Assembly (NCBI GenBank): GCA_028671895.1
Contig: CM053800.1
Coordinates: 6,965,886 to 7,029,885, forward strand
From: Oenanthe sinensis
Lineage: Eukaryota > Streptophyta > Magnoliopsida > Apiales > Apiaceae
Direction: 5' to 3'
Length of the DNA stretch: 64,000 bases
Made by a program: the position numbers and the translations under genes. The notes beneath the pieces were generated by a model. The model was not told the origin of the DNA and ran no database searches. It saw only the letters and a program-made list of their open reading frames with translations. Shown here in pieces: positions 1 through 10,045 of this stretch; the first letter of the stretch is position 1, and each line of letters begins with the position of its first letter.

Positions 1-454
1 TTTTGTGTGTTTTAGGCTTCAAACTAGCTTTTTCTCTTGATTTCTCTCTAGATCTCAAGGGTTATAAGTTGGTTCTATAGATTATATATATAATATCAGT
101 TGGTACATGTTTAGTAGTGTATACACCTTGCTTGCTTGATTTTTAAGTGTGTACACGAACTCTTGTACAAGATCCTAACTCGTATCCCTTGATTTCGTAA
201 GAAATATTGTTGTCTCTCACTATAGAGCACAAGGGTCATAAGTTAGTTATTTCTTGTCTATATTATATATATAATATTCGGCCCTAATAATATATACAAG
301 AGCTTGCTTTGTTTGATTTGTTGCAAGTATATATATTTGGCCTTGTTCCTCATTTTTATATATATACACGAGCTTTAATCTTCTCTTCTATTCTCGTATA
401 TATAAAGAGTGAACTAAATAGTTGTTAATATCCTTAAACTTATAATTTAAGGGT

Positions 455-830
455 TAGATACAACGACCATTTACTTTAACTCCGAGTCGAGGCTAGTTGT
501 ATAAGTCAATATATATACGACATAAGCAAAAGGCTTCCTTGTTGAGTTTTAGTATCTAAACCAAGCTCTTATTCCGGGTTTGAACCGAATGGTATAAATC
601 TCATATAGAGATATAAACTAAAGGCTCCTCGAATATTTGCAAGGTAGCTCACTTCAATTCCGAGTTGAGTTTTTGTGTATAAGTCGAGGTACGACATAAA
701 CATAAATACTCCTTGTTGAATTACAAAGTGAAAGAAACCAACATACATTCCGAGTAATAATATTTCGAATAAGTCTCATATATTATTTGGAGACGTAATC
801 GAATCAAACTCGTAGAATATTTGTAGGTTT
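455..830 (+). repeat. Diverged tandem repeat array inside E1 LTR
   Basis: About four degenerate units of roughly 90-110 bp recur. Each combines a CTCGGAAT/TTCCGAGT-type motif, a TATAAGTC stretch, ACGACATAAAC-like sequence and a short CTCCTTGTTGA-like motif. The same unit type occurs six or seven times in the E2 LTRs (about 35100-35640 and 51320-51860), so copy number differs between subfamilies. A second copy of this array is in the E1 3' LTR at about 16340-16715. Confidence 0.6.
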
Positions 831-1531
831 ATTATTGATTGTTTTAAGGCCATAGTTTAGTAGTAGTGTTAAGGCCTTATAAACAAAGTAGTTAGAAAAC
901 GTACTTGATCTCATTCAAGTCAAAAATATTTGGTCTATATCTTGACCTTATATTTCCTATATATATACTATATATATATTTACATTCCGTACTTGCATTG
1001 CATCATACGCTTTACATAACGCAATTTACTTTAGCACGTTTACTTTAAAGTACTTGCATTCATACGCTTTACATACGCAATTTACTTTAGCATACGCATT
1101 TACTTTACTGCATACACGTTAGCACACAACGTGTGGTTCGTCCTTCTGACTAAGTGACTTACCCTTTCGAGTGGTTCGTCCTTGTCTCTAGGTGACTTAC
1201 CCCGACTCACATTTATATATACTGTTGCTTCGGCTATTTTATATATATTTGTTTGTCACCTTGGTCTAGTACTGTAACATACTAGTCCACCACTTTCTTT
1301 TCTGAAACAGGGATATTAAAAGTCGTAGTACTTGTTGTCTAGACTTTGTTAGTGAGGTGAAAGTGAAGTGAGGTGATCCTTGTTCTAAGACCCAAGTCCT
1401 AGACACGCCGACGGGGAGTTGGGTGTCTTTGCACCGTGAGGAAAAGGAAAGACCCAAGACCTAAGACCCAGATCCAAGACCTACATTGTTGTAGAGGAAC
1501 ATAGTCTACGCAGGGATTTTTACGTATCTTT

Positions 1532-1820
1532 GAGGAGGTAAAGGGGAAGTTACGCTCCAAGATAAGGTCGTAAGGGATACTACGTGACTGTGAAGAGGTA
1601 ACGGGGAGTTACGCTCTAAGACCAGTTCGTAGGGGTACTACTTGCCTGTGAAGAGGTAACGGGGAGTTACGCTCTAAGACCAGCTTGTAGGGGTTCTACT
1701 TTGATTGTGAGGAGGTAACGGGGAGTTACGCTCCAAGATAAATCAAGTAGGTTTTGCTTTGTATTTTGAGGGGTTAACGGGTAGTTAAGGTCCAAGATAA
1801 ATACTAAGTGTTGTAAAAGG
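1532..1820 (+). repeat. Five-unit ~59-bp palindromic tandem repeat in E1 LTR
   Basis: Five units are spaced 60, 58, 59 and 59 bp apart. Each carries a small palindrome. Units 2-4 have GTAACGGGGAGTTAC at 1598, 1656 and 1715. Unit 1 has GTAAAGGGGAAGTTAC at 1538. Unit 5 has TTAACGGGTAGTTAA at 1774, where both outer stem bases have changed together. The 3' LTR copy is at 17417-17705. E2 LTRs carry three such units. Confidence 0.85.
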
Positions 1821-2133
1821 CTTCTCCGCCACTATAAGGAGTACATCTTTTTATAGTGCAAAATCTCGAGTTCAGGGAGGGACTCGGGGACTGGACTAGG
1901 GGTGAGCGGATCCGTTAGGGGATTGCGCCATCGCAAACCAGGATAAAAATTCTGTTGTGTACTCTATTTCTTTTCTCTGTTTTTATTTTCCGCACTTATA
2001 TTACTAGTTGACTGGTAATATTTTAAAAAGAGAAAAGAAAGTTTTAAAACGCCAAGCTCAATTTTTAAAACGGTATTAAGCTATTCAACCCCCCCCCCTT
2101 CTAGCTTATACCCCCCATTTCGGGCCTAACAGT

Positions 2134-2147
2134 TGGTATCAAAGCAG
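2134..2147 (+). other. E1 primer-binding site (tRNA-iMet)
   Basis: TGGTATCAAAGCAG lies two bases after the 5' LTR. It matches the 3' end of plant initiator tRNA-Met except for one A where E2 has the canonical TGGTATCAGAGCAG. It primes minus-strand DNA synthesis. Confidence 0.85.
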
Positions 2148-2210
2148 TGCTCTTAATCGTGTTCCGTGGCCTTTTTCAGTGCCTACGAACGCAACAAAGA
2201 GTAGATCTTT

Positions 2211-5060
2211 ATGGCGTATTTGAGTACCATTGGTTGTGGTGAAGGTCTCTCGAGTTCGAGACCCCCTCTATTCGATGGCACCAACTTTGCTACTTGGAAA
2301 ACAAGATTTAGAATTTATGCTAAATCCCAAGGTGTCAAAGTGTGGATGGCTATCGAAGACGGTGTTGTAGTTCCGACAAAAGTAGTTGACGAAATAGTCA
2401 TCGAAAAGAAAGTCAGTGAATACACCCGTGAAGAGGAAGAGTTAATGAACATAGCCGCTAAGGCGGAAATGGTCTTAACTAGTGCACTTGCAGAAAAAGA
2501 ATACAAACGTGTTAATAACTGCAAGTCTGCACAAGATATGTGGAACAAATTGGTTATCACCTACGAGGGAACCATGGATATTAAAGATTCTCGAATGGAC
2601 ACGTTGATCCAAGAATACGAGAACTTTAAACTCCTCGAGGGTGAAACCATCATCGATATGGAAACGAGATTCACTCGTATTATCGATGAACTTGCTCAAC
2701 TCGGAAAGGTATACTCTATTAATGAGAAAAATCGAAGGGTCTTAAAAGCCTTGCCTCCGAGTTGGAAAGTTAAAGTTACCACTATAAAAGAAATGCATAA
2801 TCTAAATGCATATACCATCGATAGTTTATTCGGAAACCTTCGTGCTTACGAAGAAGATAATGCTCCGGATAAACCTCTTCCTAAAGTTGAAGAGAAGAGA
2901 AAAAGTATGGCCTTAAAGGCAATACTTATCGATGAAGATGAAAACGACGACGATTTGAACGAAGAGTTAGAAAATCTTGATGAGCATGAAATTGCTTTAT
3001 TATCAAGACAACTCCGTCGCGTTTTACAAAGCAAAGCTCAAAGGTACGGAAAGGGTTTTCTTAAATCAGGTAACCAACAACGAGTTTTTAACTCTAAAGG
3101 TAGGCCGAATTATAAGAGCAATTTTCCTACTACGAGCTATGCTAAAGGCAAAGGTATGCAGCAACCACAAGCAAACAATGCTTACAATAACTCGAAATTT
3201 ACGAGTAATTATGCACCTAAGCCTAAAGAGGTAGTTTCCGAAGAGACCGAGATTGTTTGCTTTGAATGTAAACAACCAGGTCATTTTAAAAGGGAATGTC
3301 CAAATTTGTCTAAGGGACAAATCCTTGTAGCCGAGAGTGGATGGGATCTAAGCGAGGATGAGGAAACTCCTGAACAAAATGAGGAAACTGTAAACCTTGC
3401 TTTGATGGCAATCGGAGATGAAGCTACTCCAACGGAAGGCTCCACTTCTCTACAAGAGGTAACATCTAAACCAATCTTGAGTTCATCATGTGATGATAGT
3501 GATGTTAGCTTGTCTAGAATAGATCACTATAGTATGGATATTTCTGAGCTTAGAAACTTAGTCAAAAATTTGAAAATTGGTTATGATGAATTGAATCAAA
3601 GTCATGTTAAGACAAAATCCGAAAAAGATAAATATGAGGATTTGTGTCTTGAACTTCAAAAAGAAGTCACTAGTTTGACCGACGTACATGTCAAAGACAT
3701 GGAATACGTTACTAACATTCTCTCTCAAAATGAAAGCTTGAAAATTGAGGCGAACGGAAAGGATGACCAAATTCGTACTCTTGAAGTCGAAAATGTGTCT
3801 CTGATTTTTCAAGTCGAAGAGATTGAGAATGATAAGCTCCATTTAAACGAATGCAATCGTGAGCTCCATGTTGAGCTTTTAAATCTGAAAATTCAAAATG
3901 AATCATTGATTCAAGAGAATTTATCACGATGCGAACGTATAAATGACCTCGAACAATCTCTTACGGGAGATAGAGAGGAAGAGCTTCATGAAGCCTTAAA
4001 AGAGCTTGACTTTGATTACCAACTTCAATTAATGAATAAAGACAATGACTATGCCAAACTTCAAGGCAAGATCAATGTTGAATTCGAAAGTCGTCAAAGA
4101 CTTGTCTCGGAATTAGAAACGATGAAGTTGGAAAATCAAAAGCTTAATGATGAAAATCAAAAGCTCTTGGCTCAAGTTATGGATAAAGAGAGATTCTTAA
4201 CTAACAAGATTAACCTCTTGATTAAGGAAAAAGAAAATCTTGAATCCACTTTGAAACAATTCACTAAGAGCAATGCCATTTTAGAAAGGATGGTATTTAG
4301 TTCTCGGGAATCATTTAATCGTGAAGGCTTGGGTTATGAATACAAGAGTCCTACTAAAAAGGAAGATCATAAACCCAATCCTCCGATTAGTACTCCATCT
4401 AATTCACCTACACCTAAGTGTACATATTGCAATATAAGTGGACATATTCGTCTATTTTGCAAAGCTAAAGAAGGTGAACTTAAAGGGAAGTACAAGTGGA
4501 TTCCAAAAGGATCAACTTCTAGAAATAGAGATGGAAAGAAAATATCTCAAAAGAAGAATGATTCTAAAGTGAATGTTCAAAACCAACCAAGGTCTTTGTA
4601 TCATCAAGAACCAATTCCCTATGGACCAAGAAAAGGTTCTATGACTCAAAATCCTAACTATCATGGTCAAACTCATAAGATAAATGTACCTATGCCTAGG
4701 AATGCGAGTTATCATGCTAGATCGAGTCATCATGCTAATATGAGTCATCATGATTACCCTAGTACTTCAAATGCTCATGTTAGAAGTAATAATTCGAAAT
4801 ACAATGCCAATACTAATTCTAGAGATTCGATTATTACCATCTTTCCCTCAAGAAATAATCATGAATATGTTAGACATAACAAATATACTCCTAGGAGAAA
4901 CCCTTATCATATATCTACTAGGAATGAAGCATCTAGAAATATACATGATTATATGCAAACTTATCCCATGCCTAGATTTGTTCATGCTAGTTCAAATATG
5001 CCTCATGATGTACTAACCCAAGGACCCTTAAGACAAAAGGGTACCAAAAAGTTTAACTAA
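2211..5060 (+). CDS. gag: E1 Gag (Sirevirus-type nucleocapsid polyprotein)
   Basis: This 949-residue protein should form the virus-like particle and bind genomic RNA. The N-terminus (RPPLFDGTNFATWKTR) is the typical copia Gag start (DUF4219/UBN2-like region, about residues 15-230). A CCHC zinc knuckle starts at residue 350 (CFECKQPGHFKREC). A long charged, Leu/Glu/Lys-rich probable coiled coil spans about 445-685. A second CCHC knuckle starts at residue 737 (CTYCNISGHIRLFC). The tail is rich in Asn, His, Arg and Tyr. The ATG lies 79 bp after the LTR and is conserved in E2. The size is well above ordinary copia Gags, as expected for Sireviruses. It ends with TAA, and pol follows in the same frame; a second in-frame stop (TAG) lies 9 nt further on. 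Confidence 0.93.
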   Translation: MAYLSTIGCGEGLSSSRPPLFDGTNFATWKTRFRIYAKSQGVKVWMAIEDGVVVPTKVVDEIVIEKKVSEYTREEEELMNIAAKAEMVLTSALAEKEYKRVNNCKSAQDMWNKLVITYEGTMDIKDSRMDTLIQEYENFKLLEGETIIDMETRFTRIIDELAQLGKVYSINEKNRRVLKALPPSWKVKVTTIKEMHNLNAYTIDSLFGNLRAYEEDNAPDKPLPKVEEKRKSMALKAILIDEDENDDDLNEELENLDEHEIALLSRQLRRVLQSKAQRYGKGFLKSGNQQRVFNSKGRPNYKSNFPTTSYAKGKGMQQPQANNAYNNSKFTSNYAPKPKEVVSEETEIVCFECKQPGHFKRECPNLSKGQILVAESGWDLSEDEETPEQNEETVNLALMAIGDEATPTEGSTSLQEVTSKPILSSSCDDSDVSLSRIDHYSMDISELRNLVKNLKIGYDELNQSHVKTKSEKDKYEDLCLELQKEVTSLTDVHVKDMEYVTNILSQNESLKIEANGKDDQIRTLEVENVSLIFQVEEIENDKLHLNECNRELHVELLNLKIQNESLIQENLSRCERINDLEQSLTGDREEELHEALKELDFDYQLQLMNKDNDYAKLQGKINVEFESRQRLVSELETMKLENQKLNDENQKLLAQVMDKERFLTNKINLLIKEKENLESTLKQFTKSNAILERMVFSSRESFNREGLGYEYKSPTKKEDHKPNPPISTPSNSPTPKCTYCNISGHIRLFCKAKEGELKGKYKWIPKGSTSRNRDGKKISQKKNDSKVNVQNQPRSLYHQEPIPYGPRKGSMTQNPNYHGQTHKINVPMPRNASYHARSSHHANMSHHDYPSTSNAHVRSNNSKYNANTNSRDSIITIFPSRNNHEYVRHNKYTPRRNPYHISTRNEASRNIHDYMQTYPMPRFVHASSNMPHDVLTQGPLRQKGTKKFN

Positions 5061-5096
5061 TCCTTTGTGTAGGTATGCCTTACTGCTGCAAAAGAT
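5046..5096 (+). other. E1 gag-pol junction with two in-frame stops and splice-like sequence
   Basis: Gag ends at TAA (5058-5060) and another in-frame stop, TAG, sits at 5070-5072. The pol frame is open from 5073. The segment resembles a 3' splice site: CTAAT fits the plant branch-point consensus CTRAY, followed by a pyrimidine-rich stretch and TGTAG before GTATGCC. In E2 the same place reads CTGAT and TGCAG. No frameshift is needed to join gag and pol. Expression by splicing or readthrough is an inference. Confidence 0.5.
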
Positions 5097-8000
5097 GTGT
5101 GGTATCTTGATAGTGGATGTTCACGTCATATGACCGGTAATAAGTCATTGTTGAACAACATTAGAAAGGTAGCCGCCGGAAGTGTAACCTTTGGAGATAG
5201 CAGTAAAGGCAACATCATTGGCATTGGGGATATTGGAAATGAAAGCTTTAAAATAACAAATGTTCAATTAGTCACGGGACTAAAGTACAACTTGCTTTCA
5301 ATAAGTCAACTATGTGATAATGGTTGCAAAGTAGTCTTCCGGTCAACACATTGTTCTATTTACAATATAGACGGAAGACTAGCCTTAAATTGTCCACGTA
5401 ACAAAAATGTATATACGTGTGACACTACGAAATATGAGAATGTTTGTTTGGTATCCTTTAATGATGATCCATGGTTATGGCACCGAAGGTTGGGTCATAT
5501 AAACATGAAACTCATTAAGACTATATGTTCGAAAGAACATGTACGAGGATTACCGAACCTCAATTTCGTTAAAGATCACATATGCGAAGCTTGTGAAATT
5601 GGCAAACAAATAAGAGCAACTCATAAAGCCAAATTCATGGTGTCTACATTTAGACCACTTGAGCTATTACATATGGATCTCATTGGACCTGTTCCCGTGC
5701 AAAGCCTAGGAGGAAGTCAATACACCCTAGTGGTTGTTGATGACTACTCTCGCTATACGTGGACTGAGTTCCTAAGGTCAAAGAGTGACGCATTTGAATC
5801 TTTTGCGGCTCTTTGCAAACGCATACAAAATCAACACAATAACTCGATTATCTATATCCGGACGGATCATGGAAAAGAGTTTGAAAATGTAAAATTTGTT
5901 GATTTTTGTGAGGCGTATGGTATTACTCATAACTTTTCTGCTCCTTATACGCCTCAATCAAATGGGGTAGTTGAAAGGAAAAACAGAACGTTACAAGAAA
6001 TGGCAACGACTATGCTTAATGAATATCGTCGACCAAAATATTTTTGGGCCGAAGCTATGTCTACTGCATGCCATGTTCTTAATAGAGTATTACTACGACC
6101 TATCAAAATGAAGACTCCTTATGAGCTTTATTTTGGCAAAACTCCTAAGCTTAGTTACTTCAAAGTTTTTGGAAGTAGGTGCTATATTATGAATACTAAG
6201 GATTACCTAACGAAATTCGACCCTAAATCTGGTGAGGGTGTATTTCTAGGATATTCTAGTAATAGCAAAGCTTATCGAGTTTTCAATCTTAATACTTTGG
6301 TTGTGGAAGAATCAATGAATGTAGTATTCGATGAATCTAAACCAAATTCAAAGTATAAAGATTTAATAGAGGAAGAACCAGATTCAAATGGTCAAATTCC
6401 AAGTGATGTTGAAAATGTTATTCGACAAATTGTAGATATGAATCTTGGATCTGCAATTCCAAAGAATCCTCTTGAAAAAGTTGAGAACGAACTTGAATTG
6501 CCTACAGAAATACCGTTGCTTAAAGATCATCCTATTGACTGTGTCTTAGGAGATCTAACTAAAGGTGTTCAAACTCGTGCTCAAGTTCAAAATATTGTGA
6601 GTCACCTGGCCTTTCTATCACAAATAGAACCCAAAACCGCAAAGGAGGCTTTATTAGATGAGGATTGGATCCTTGCTATGCAAGAAGAGTTAAACCAATT
6701 CACTCATAATAAAGTTTGGGAACTAGTTCCACATCCCCCTGAGACTTCCATTATTGGAACAAAATGGGTCTTTCGTAACAAATTAGACGAAAGTGGAACA
6801 GTGGTAAGAAACAAAGCACGTTTAGTTGCTCAAGGCTATACTCAAATGGAAGGAATAGATTTTGATGAAACCTATGCTCCGGTGGCTCGAATTGAATCGA
6901 TTCGGATGTTTTTAGCCTACGCTTGTCATAAGGGTTTCAAGGTCTATCAAATGGATGTTAAATCTGCTTTCCTAAATGGTGTCTTAGAAGAAGAAGTATA
7001 CGTAAGACAACCACCGGGATTTGAAGATCACTTACATCCTGAGTATGTATACAAATTATACAAGGCTTTATACGGACTAAAGCAAGCTCCTAGAGCTTGG
7101 TATGAGAGGTTAAGCAAATTCTTAATTGAAAATGGTTTCAAAATAGGAGTTGTTGATACCACTCTCTTTACGAAGTATGAAGGTGATGATATCCTGCTCG
7201 TTCAAATTTACGTAGACGATATTATTTTTGGGTCTACCAAGGAATCTCTATGTAAGGAATTCTCAGATATTATGAGTAAAGAATTTGAAATGAGCATGAT
7301 GGGGGAATTAAATTTCTTTTTAGGATTGCAAATTAAGCAATCTGATGAAGGCATTCATATTTCGCAATCGAAATATTGTAAAGAAATGCTTAAGAAATTT
7401 GATATGGAAAATTGTAAAACAATTAGTACCCCTATGTCACCTGCCTTAAAGATGACGGAAGATCCTAGTGGTATTTCTGTAGATACAAAGAAATATCGAG
7501 GAATGATCGGAAGTCTTCTCTATATCACTGCTAGTAGGCCTGACATACAATTTAGTGTGTGTAAGTGTGCCCGCTTTCAAGTGAACCCTAAGGAATCTCA
7601 TGTAGCCGCTGTAAAGCGGATATTTAGATACCTCAAGGGAACCACTGAAATGGGTCTATGGTATCCGAAAGGACAACCATTTGACTTAGTGTGCTTTTCT
7701 GATTCGGATTATGCCGGTCACTTAATTGATAGAAAAAGCACAAGTGGTACGTGTCAGTTTCTTGGTGGATGCCTAGTTTCTTGGTTTTCTAAGAAACAAA
7801 ATTCTGTGTCCATATCCACTACAGAAGCTGAGTATATAGCAGCTGCAAAATGTTGTGCTCAAATCCTTTGGATGAAGCAAACACTAGCTGACTATATTGT
7901 GAAATTTGATGTGGTATCAATTCAATGTGATAATATAAGTGCAATCAATTTGAGTAAAAATTCTGTGTTGCACTCATTATCAAAACATATTGATATACGA

Positions 8001-8156
8001 CATCATTTTCTACGAGACCATGTCTCGAAGGGCAATATTAAGATGGTATACATAGATACCGAACATAATATCGCCGATATTTTTACAAAACCTTTGAGCT
8101 CGGAAAGATTCAACAAACTCCGTTTGGAGTTAGGTATGCTTGAGTGCTCAAAGTGA
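5073..8156 (+). CDS. pol: E1 Pol polyprotein (PR-IN-RT-RNase H)
   Basis: The pol frame is open from 5073 to the TGA at 8156. Counted from codon 5097 it is 1019 residues. Protease active site DSG is at residues 5-7. The GAG-pre-integrase HHCC motif follows (HRRLGHINMKLIK, then CEACEIGK). Integrase has the D,D,E set (LLHMDLIGP; IRTDHGKEFE; SNGVVERKNR). Reverse transcriptase (RVT_2) has YVDD at 705-708, and RNase H has SDSDYAGHLIDRKSTSG and TTEAEYIAAA. All catalytic residues are present and there is no internal stop, so the protein looks functional. The first in-frame ATG is codon 12, after the protease aspartate. Independent initiation there would lose protease, which suggests the protein is made as a Gag-fused or spliced product. 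Confidence 0.95.
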   Translation, partial: VCLTAAKDVWYLDSGCSRHMTGNKSLLNNIRKVAAGSVTFGDSSKGNIIGIGDIGNESFKITNVQLVTGLKYNLLSISQLCDNGCKVVFRSTHCSIYNIDGRLALNCPRNKNVYTCDTTKYENVCLVSFNDDPWLWHRRLGHINMKLIKTICSKEHVRGLPNLNFVKDHICEACEIGKQIRATHKAKFMVSTFRPLELLHMDLIGPVPVQSLGGSQYTLVVVDDYSRYTWTEFLRSKSDAFESFAALCKRIQNQHNNSIIYIRTDHGKEFENVKFVDFCEAYGITHNFSAPYTPQSNGVVERKNRTLQEMATTMLNEYRRPKYFWAEAMSTACHVLNRVLLRPIKMKTPYELYFGKTPKLSYFKVFGSRCYIMNTKDYLTKFDPKSGEGVFLGYSSNSKAYRVFNLNTLVVEESMNVVFDESKPNSKYKDLIEEEPDSNGQIPSDVENVIRQIVDMNLGSAIPKNPLEKVENELELPTEIPLLKDHPIDCVLGDLTKGVQTRAQVQNIVSHLAFLSQIEPKTAKEALLDEDWILAMQEELNQFTHNKVWELVPHPPETSIIGTKWVFRNKLDESGTVVRNKARLVAQGYTQMEGIDFDETYAPVARIESIRMFLAYACHKGFKVYQMDVKSAFLNGVLEEEVYVRQPPGFEDHLHPEYVYKLYKALYGLKQAPRAWYERLSKFLIENGFKIGVVDTTLFTKYEGDDILLVQIYVDDIIFGSTKESLCKEFSDIMSKEFEMSMMGELNFFLGLQIKQSDEGIHISQSKYCKEMLKKFDMENCKTISTPMSPALKMTEDPSGISVDTKKYRGMIGSLLYITASRPDIQFSVCKCARFQVNPKESHVAAVKRIFRYLKGTTEMGLWYPKGQPFDLVCFSDSDYAGHLIDRKSTSGTCQFLGGCLVSWFSKKQNSVSISTTEAEYIAAAKCCAQILWMKQTLADYIVKFDVVSIQCDNISAINLSKNSVLHSLSKHIDIRHHFLRDHVSKGNIKMVYIDTEHNIADIFTKPLSSERFNKLRLELGMLECSK

Positions 8157-9228
8157 GACACTAAGTGTCTTTAATTTTGTTGAATTAATTTTCAATAAAA
8201 TTTGCTCCGCTTGTGATTAAGGTTATTAGTCGATCGGATTTCTATATGAAATTCAGATTTGTCGATAGTAAAATTGATTATAAGTTGTTCAAGCTTTATT
8301 GTGAAATTAAGCTCAATAAAATAATTTTAATTAACACAGCTATTGATTGGCCTTGGAATATTCTATATTTCAAAACTCGGGAAAATAGTGAGTGTTAATT
8401 AAATTGTCCCAAGAATTATTTTCAAAATAAATTTATGGAAATTTAGAAATAAATTTCAAATTTTAGAAAATATTTTTCTTGGTTGAACATCATTTTATAA
8501 AATTAATTGTACTCTCTCTTACAATTAAAATCATAAAATAATATATAAAAATGAGAGAATATTTTATAAATTGATTACAATTTAATTGTAATTAAAATAT
8601 AAAATATAAAATTAAGATTGTAATAATATATTATTGTTAATATATAAATACAATTTTAAATTTTCGAGCTGCTTAATTCACAGCCCTTGGATGAAGTAGG
8701 GATTTAATCTTGGCCGTCCATTGAAGAAATATAAATAGAAAATTAATCTTATTTTCTATCATTTCCCCAAATCAAAGCCGCACAGTAACCCTATTGTTCT
8801 CAAACCCTAACGACCATCTCTCTAGTTCGATCCATTTCACTAATTTCTCATAAATGATGTTGGAATCGTGTTCTTCACACTTCAATTGTTCGTTTGAGGT
8901 CAAAATCCTCATATCTTCAGCTCATGTTGAGTCAAATCGAGCAAATCCTCTTTTATCAAAACCCTAGAAATCTAATTCTCAATTCGATGAACTCAGGATA
9001 TCATGTTTACTTCATCGATTAGGCGTTCATTTCATGAAATTCTCTTCTTGCAAATCAATCGAGATGACTCGATATAATTTGTGTCTGTGGTTCTTGAACT
9101 CGACTCTGTCTTGAGTACACTCGAAGTGATGATTCTACGGTAGCATCAAGGAAGTACATGATTCGATTGGAATACTAAGCTTAATGGAATTGGAGTATTT
9201 AAATTTGGGTGAAAGAAGAATTGCAGGC

Positions 9229-9253
9229 TATACACCCTCCGCGAGGGTGTATA
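9229..9253 (+). other. Perfect hairpin followed by consensus splice donor
   Basis: TATACACCCTC and GAGGGTGTATA form an 11-bp perfect stem with a 3-nt CGC loop. Immediately after it, CAG|GTAAGA (9254-9262) matches the plant 5' splice consensus. The donor could join to the acceptor-like CAG at 11347-11349 to make an ORF3 mRNA. This is an untested inference. Confidence 0.45.
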
Positions 9254-10006
9254 CAGGTAAGACTATGGTCCTAAGGGCCATAGCTAAGGTATAAACTCAT
9301 TAATCCAAGCAATTTGTGAGTTCCTATTATTACTTGATGAGCCAATAGTTGCTAGGACTGAGTTTATGTCTGTGATCAATGAATCTGTGTGGTTGTTATA
9401 TGAGTGATAATAGTATTGTGTCTATCAATTGCCATGAACTACTTTGAGTTGGTAACTGTTACTTACACCTATTTCCTTGGTTGAGCTGATTTAATTGATT
9501 ATAATATATGATAATAAGTGTGTTTCATATATTTATCCCTATTTACTAAAATTAGACTAGTTAATATACATCTCTCAATGTAAAAGGCATGCTAGTATGT
9601 ATTGTTTATATGGTTAAAATGATTAGTTGTCACAAAATGTTAGTCTAAAATTCATACTGATATGATTAAATTCTTATGAAAATTCTTGCCGAGAATCATA
9701 TGTGAAATTATTAATAGATAATTTTGCACTTCACTTTATGTAACAAATAATTTAAATTATTACATGTGATTCTATTATTTTGTTACATTCTTAAGGTGAT
9801 GATTTAATGCATCTCATACCAGTATGCAAGTTGGATGTAAGGCTTTGTATAATAATCCTGTTGAGTATATATCCATGTATGTATTTGTGTGTACCTTAGC
9901 TGCAATAAAGATTATGAAATCTTATTGGCTTGTTCTATGCATACCCTGTGGTTACAGGTCTCTACCAGCTATACTGCTGCAAGCATGGTTATCTGAATGA
10001 TAGATT

Positions 10007-10008
<2 letters not shown>

Positions 10009-10045
<37 letters not shown>
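10009..10045. repeat. (CA)n(TA)n microsatellite
   Basis: A run of about 13 CA repeats continues into TA repeats, within the E1 pol-ORF3 spacer. Confidence 0.9.

Larger units (their letters stand above)
1..2131 (+). repeat. E1 5' LTR (3' 2131 bp only)
   Basis: It aligns without gaps to 15886-18016 and ends in CCTAACA, immediately before the primer-binding site. It contains the downstream part of the LTR, including two internal repeat arrays (about 455-830 and 1532-1820). The small open frames inside it occur identically in both LTR copies and are not genes. Confidence 0.95.

Noticed and set aside
1532..1820. CRISPR-like array (regular ~59-bp spacing)
   Set aside because: Plant LTR tandem repeat; the whole unit is repeated with no unique spacers, and it is duplicated in both LTRs.
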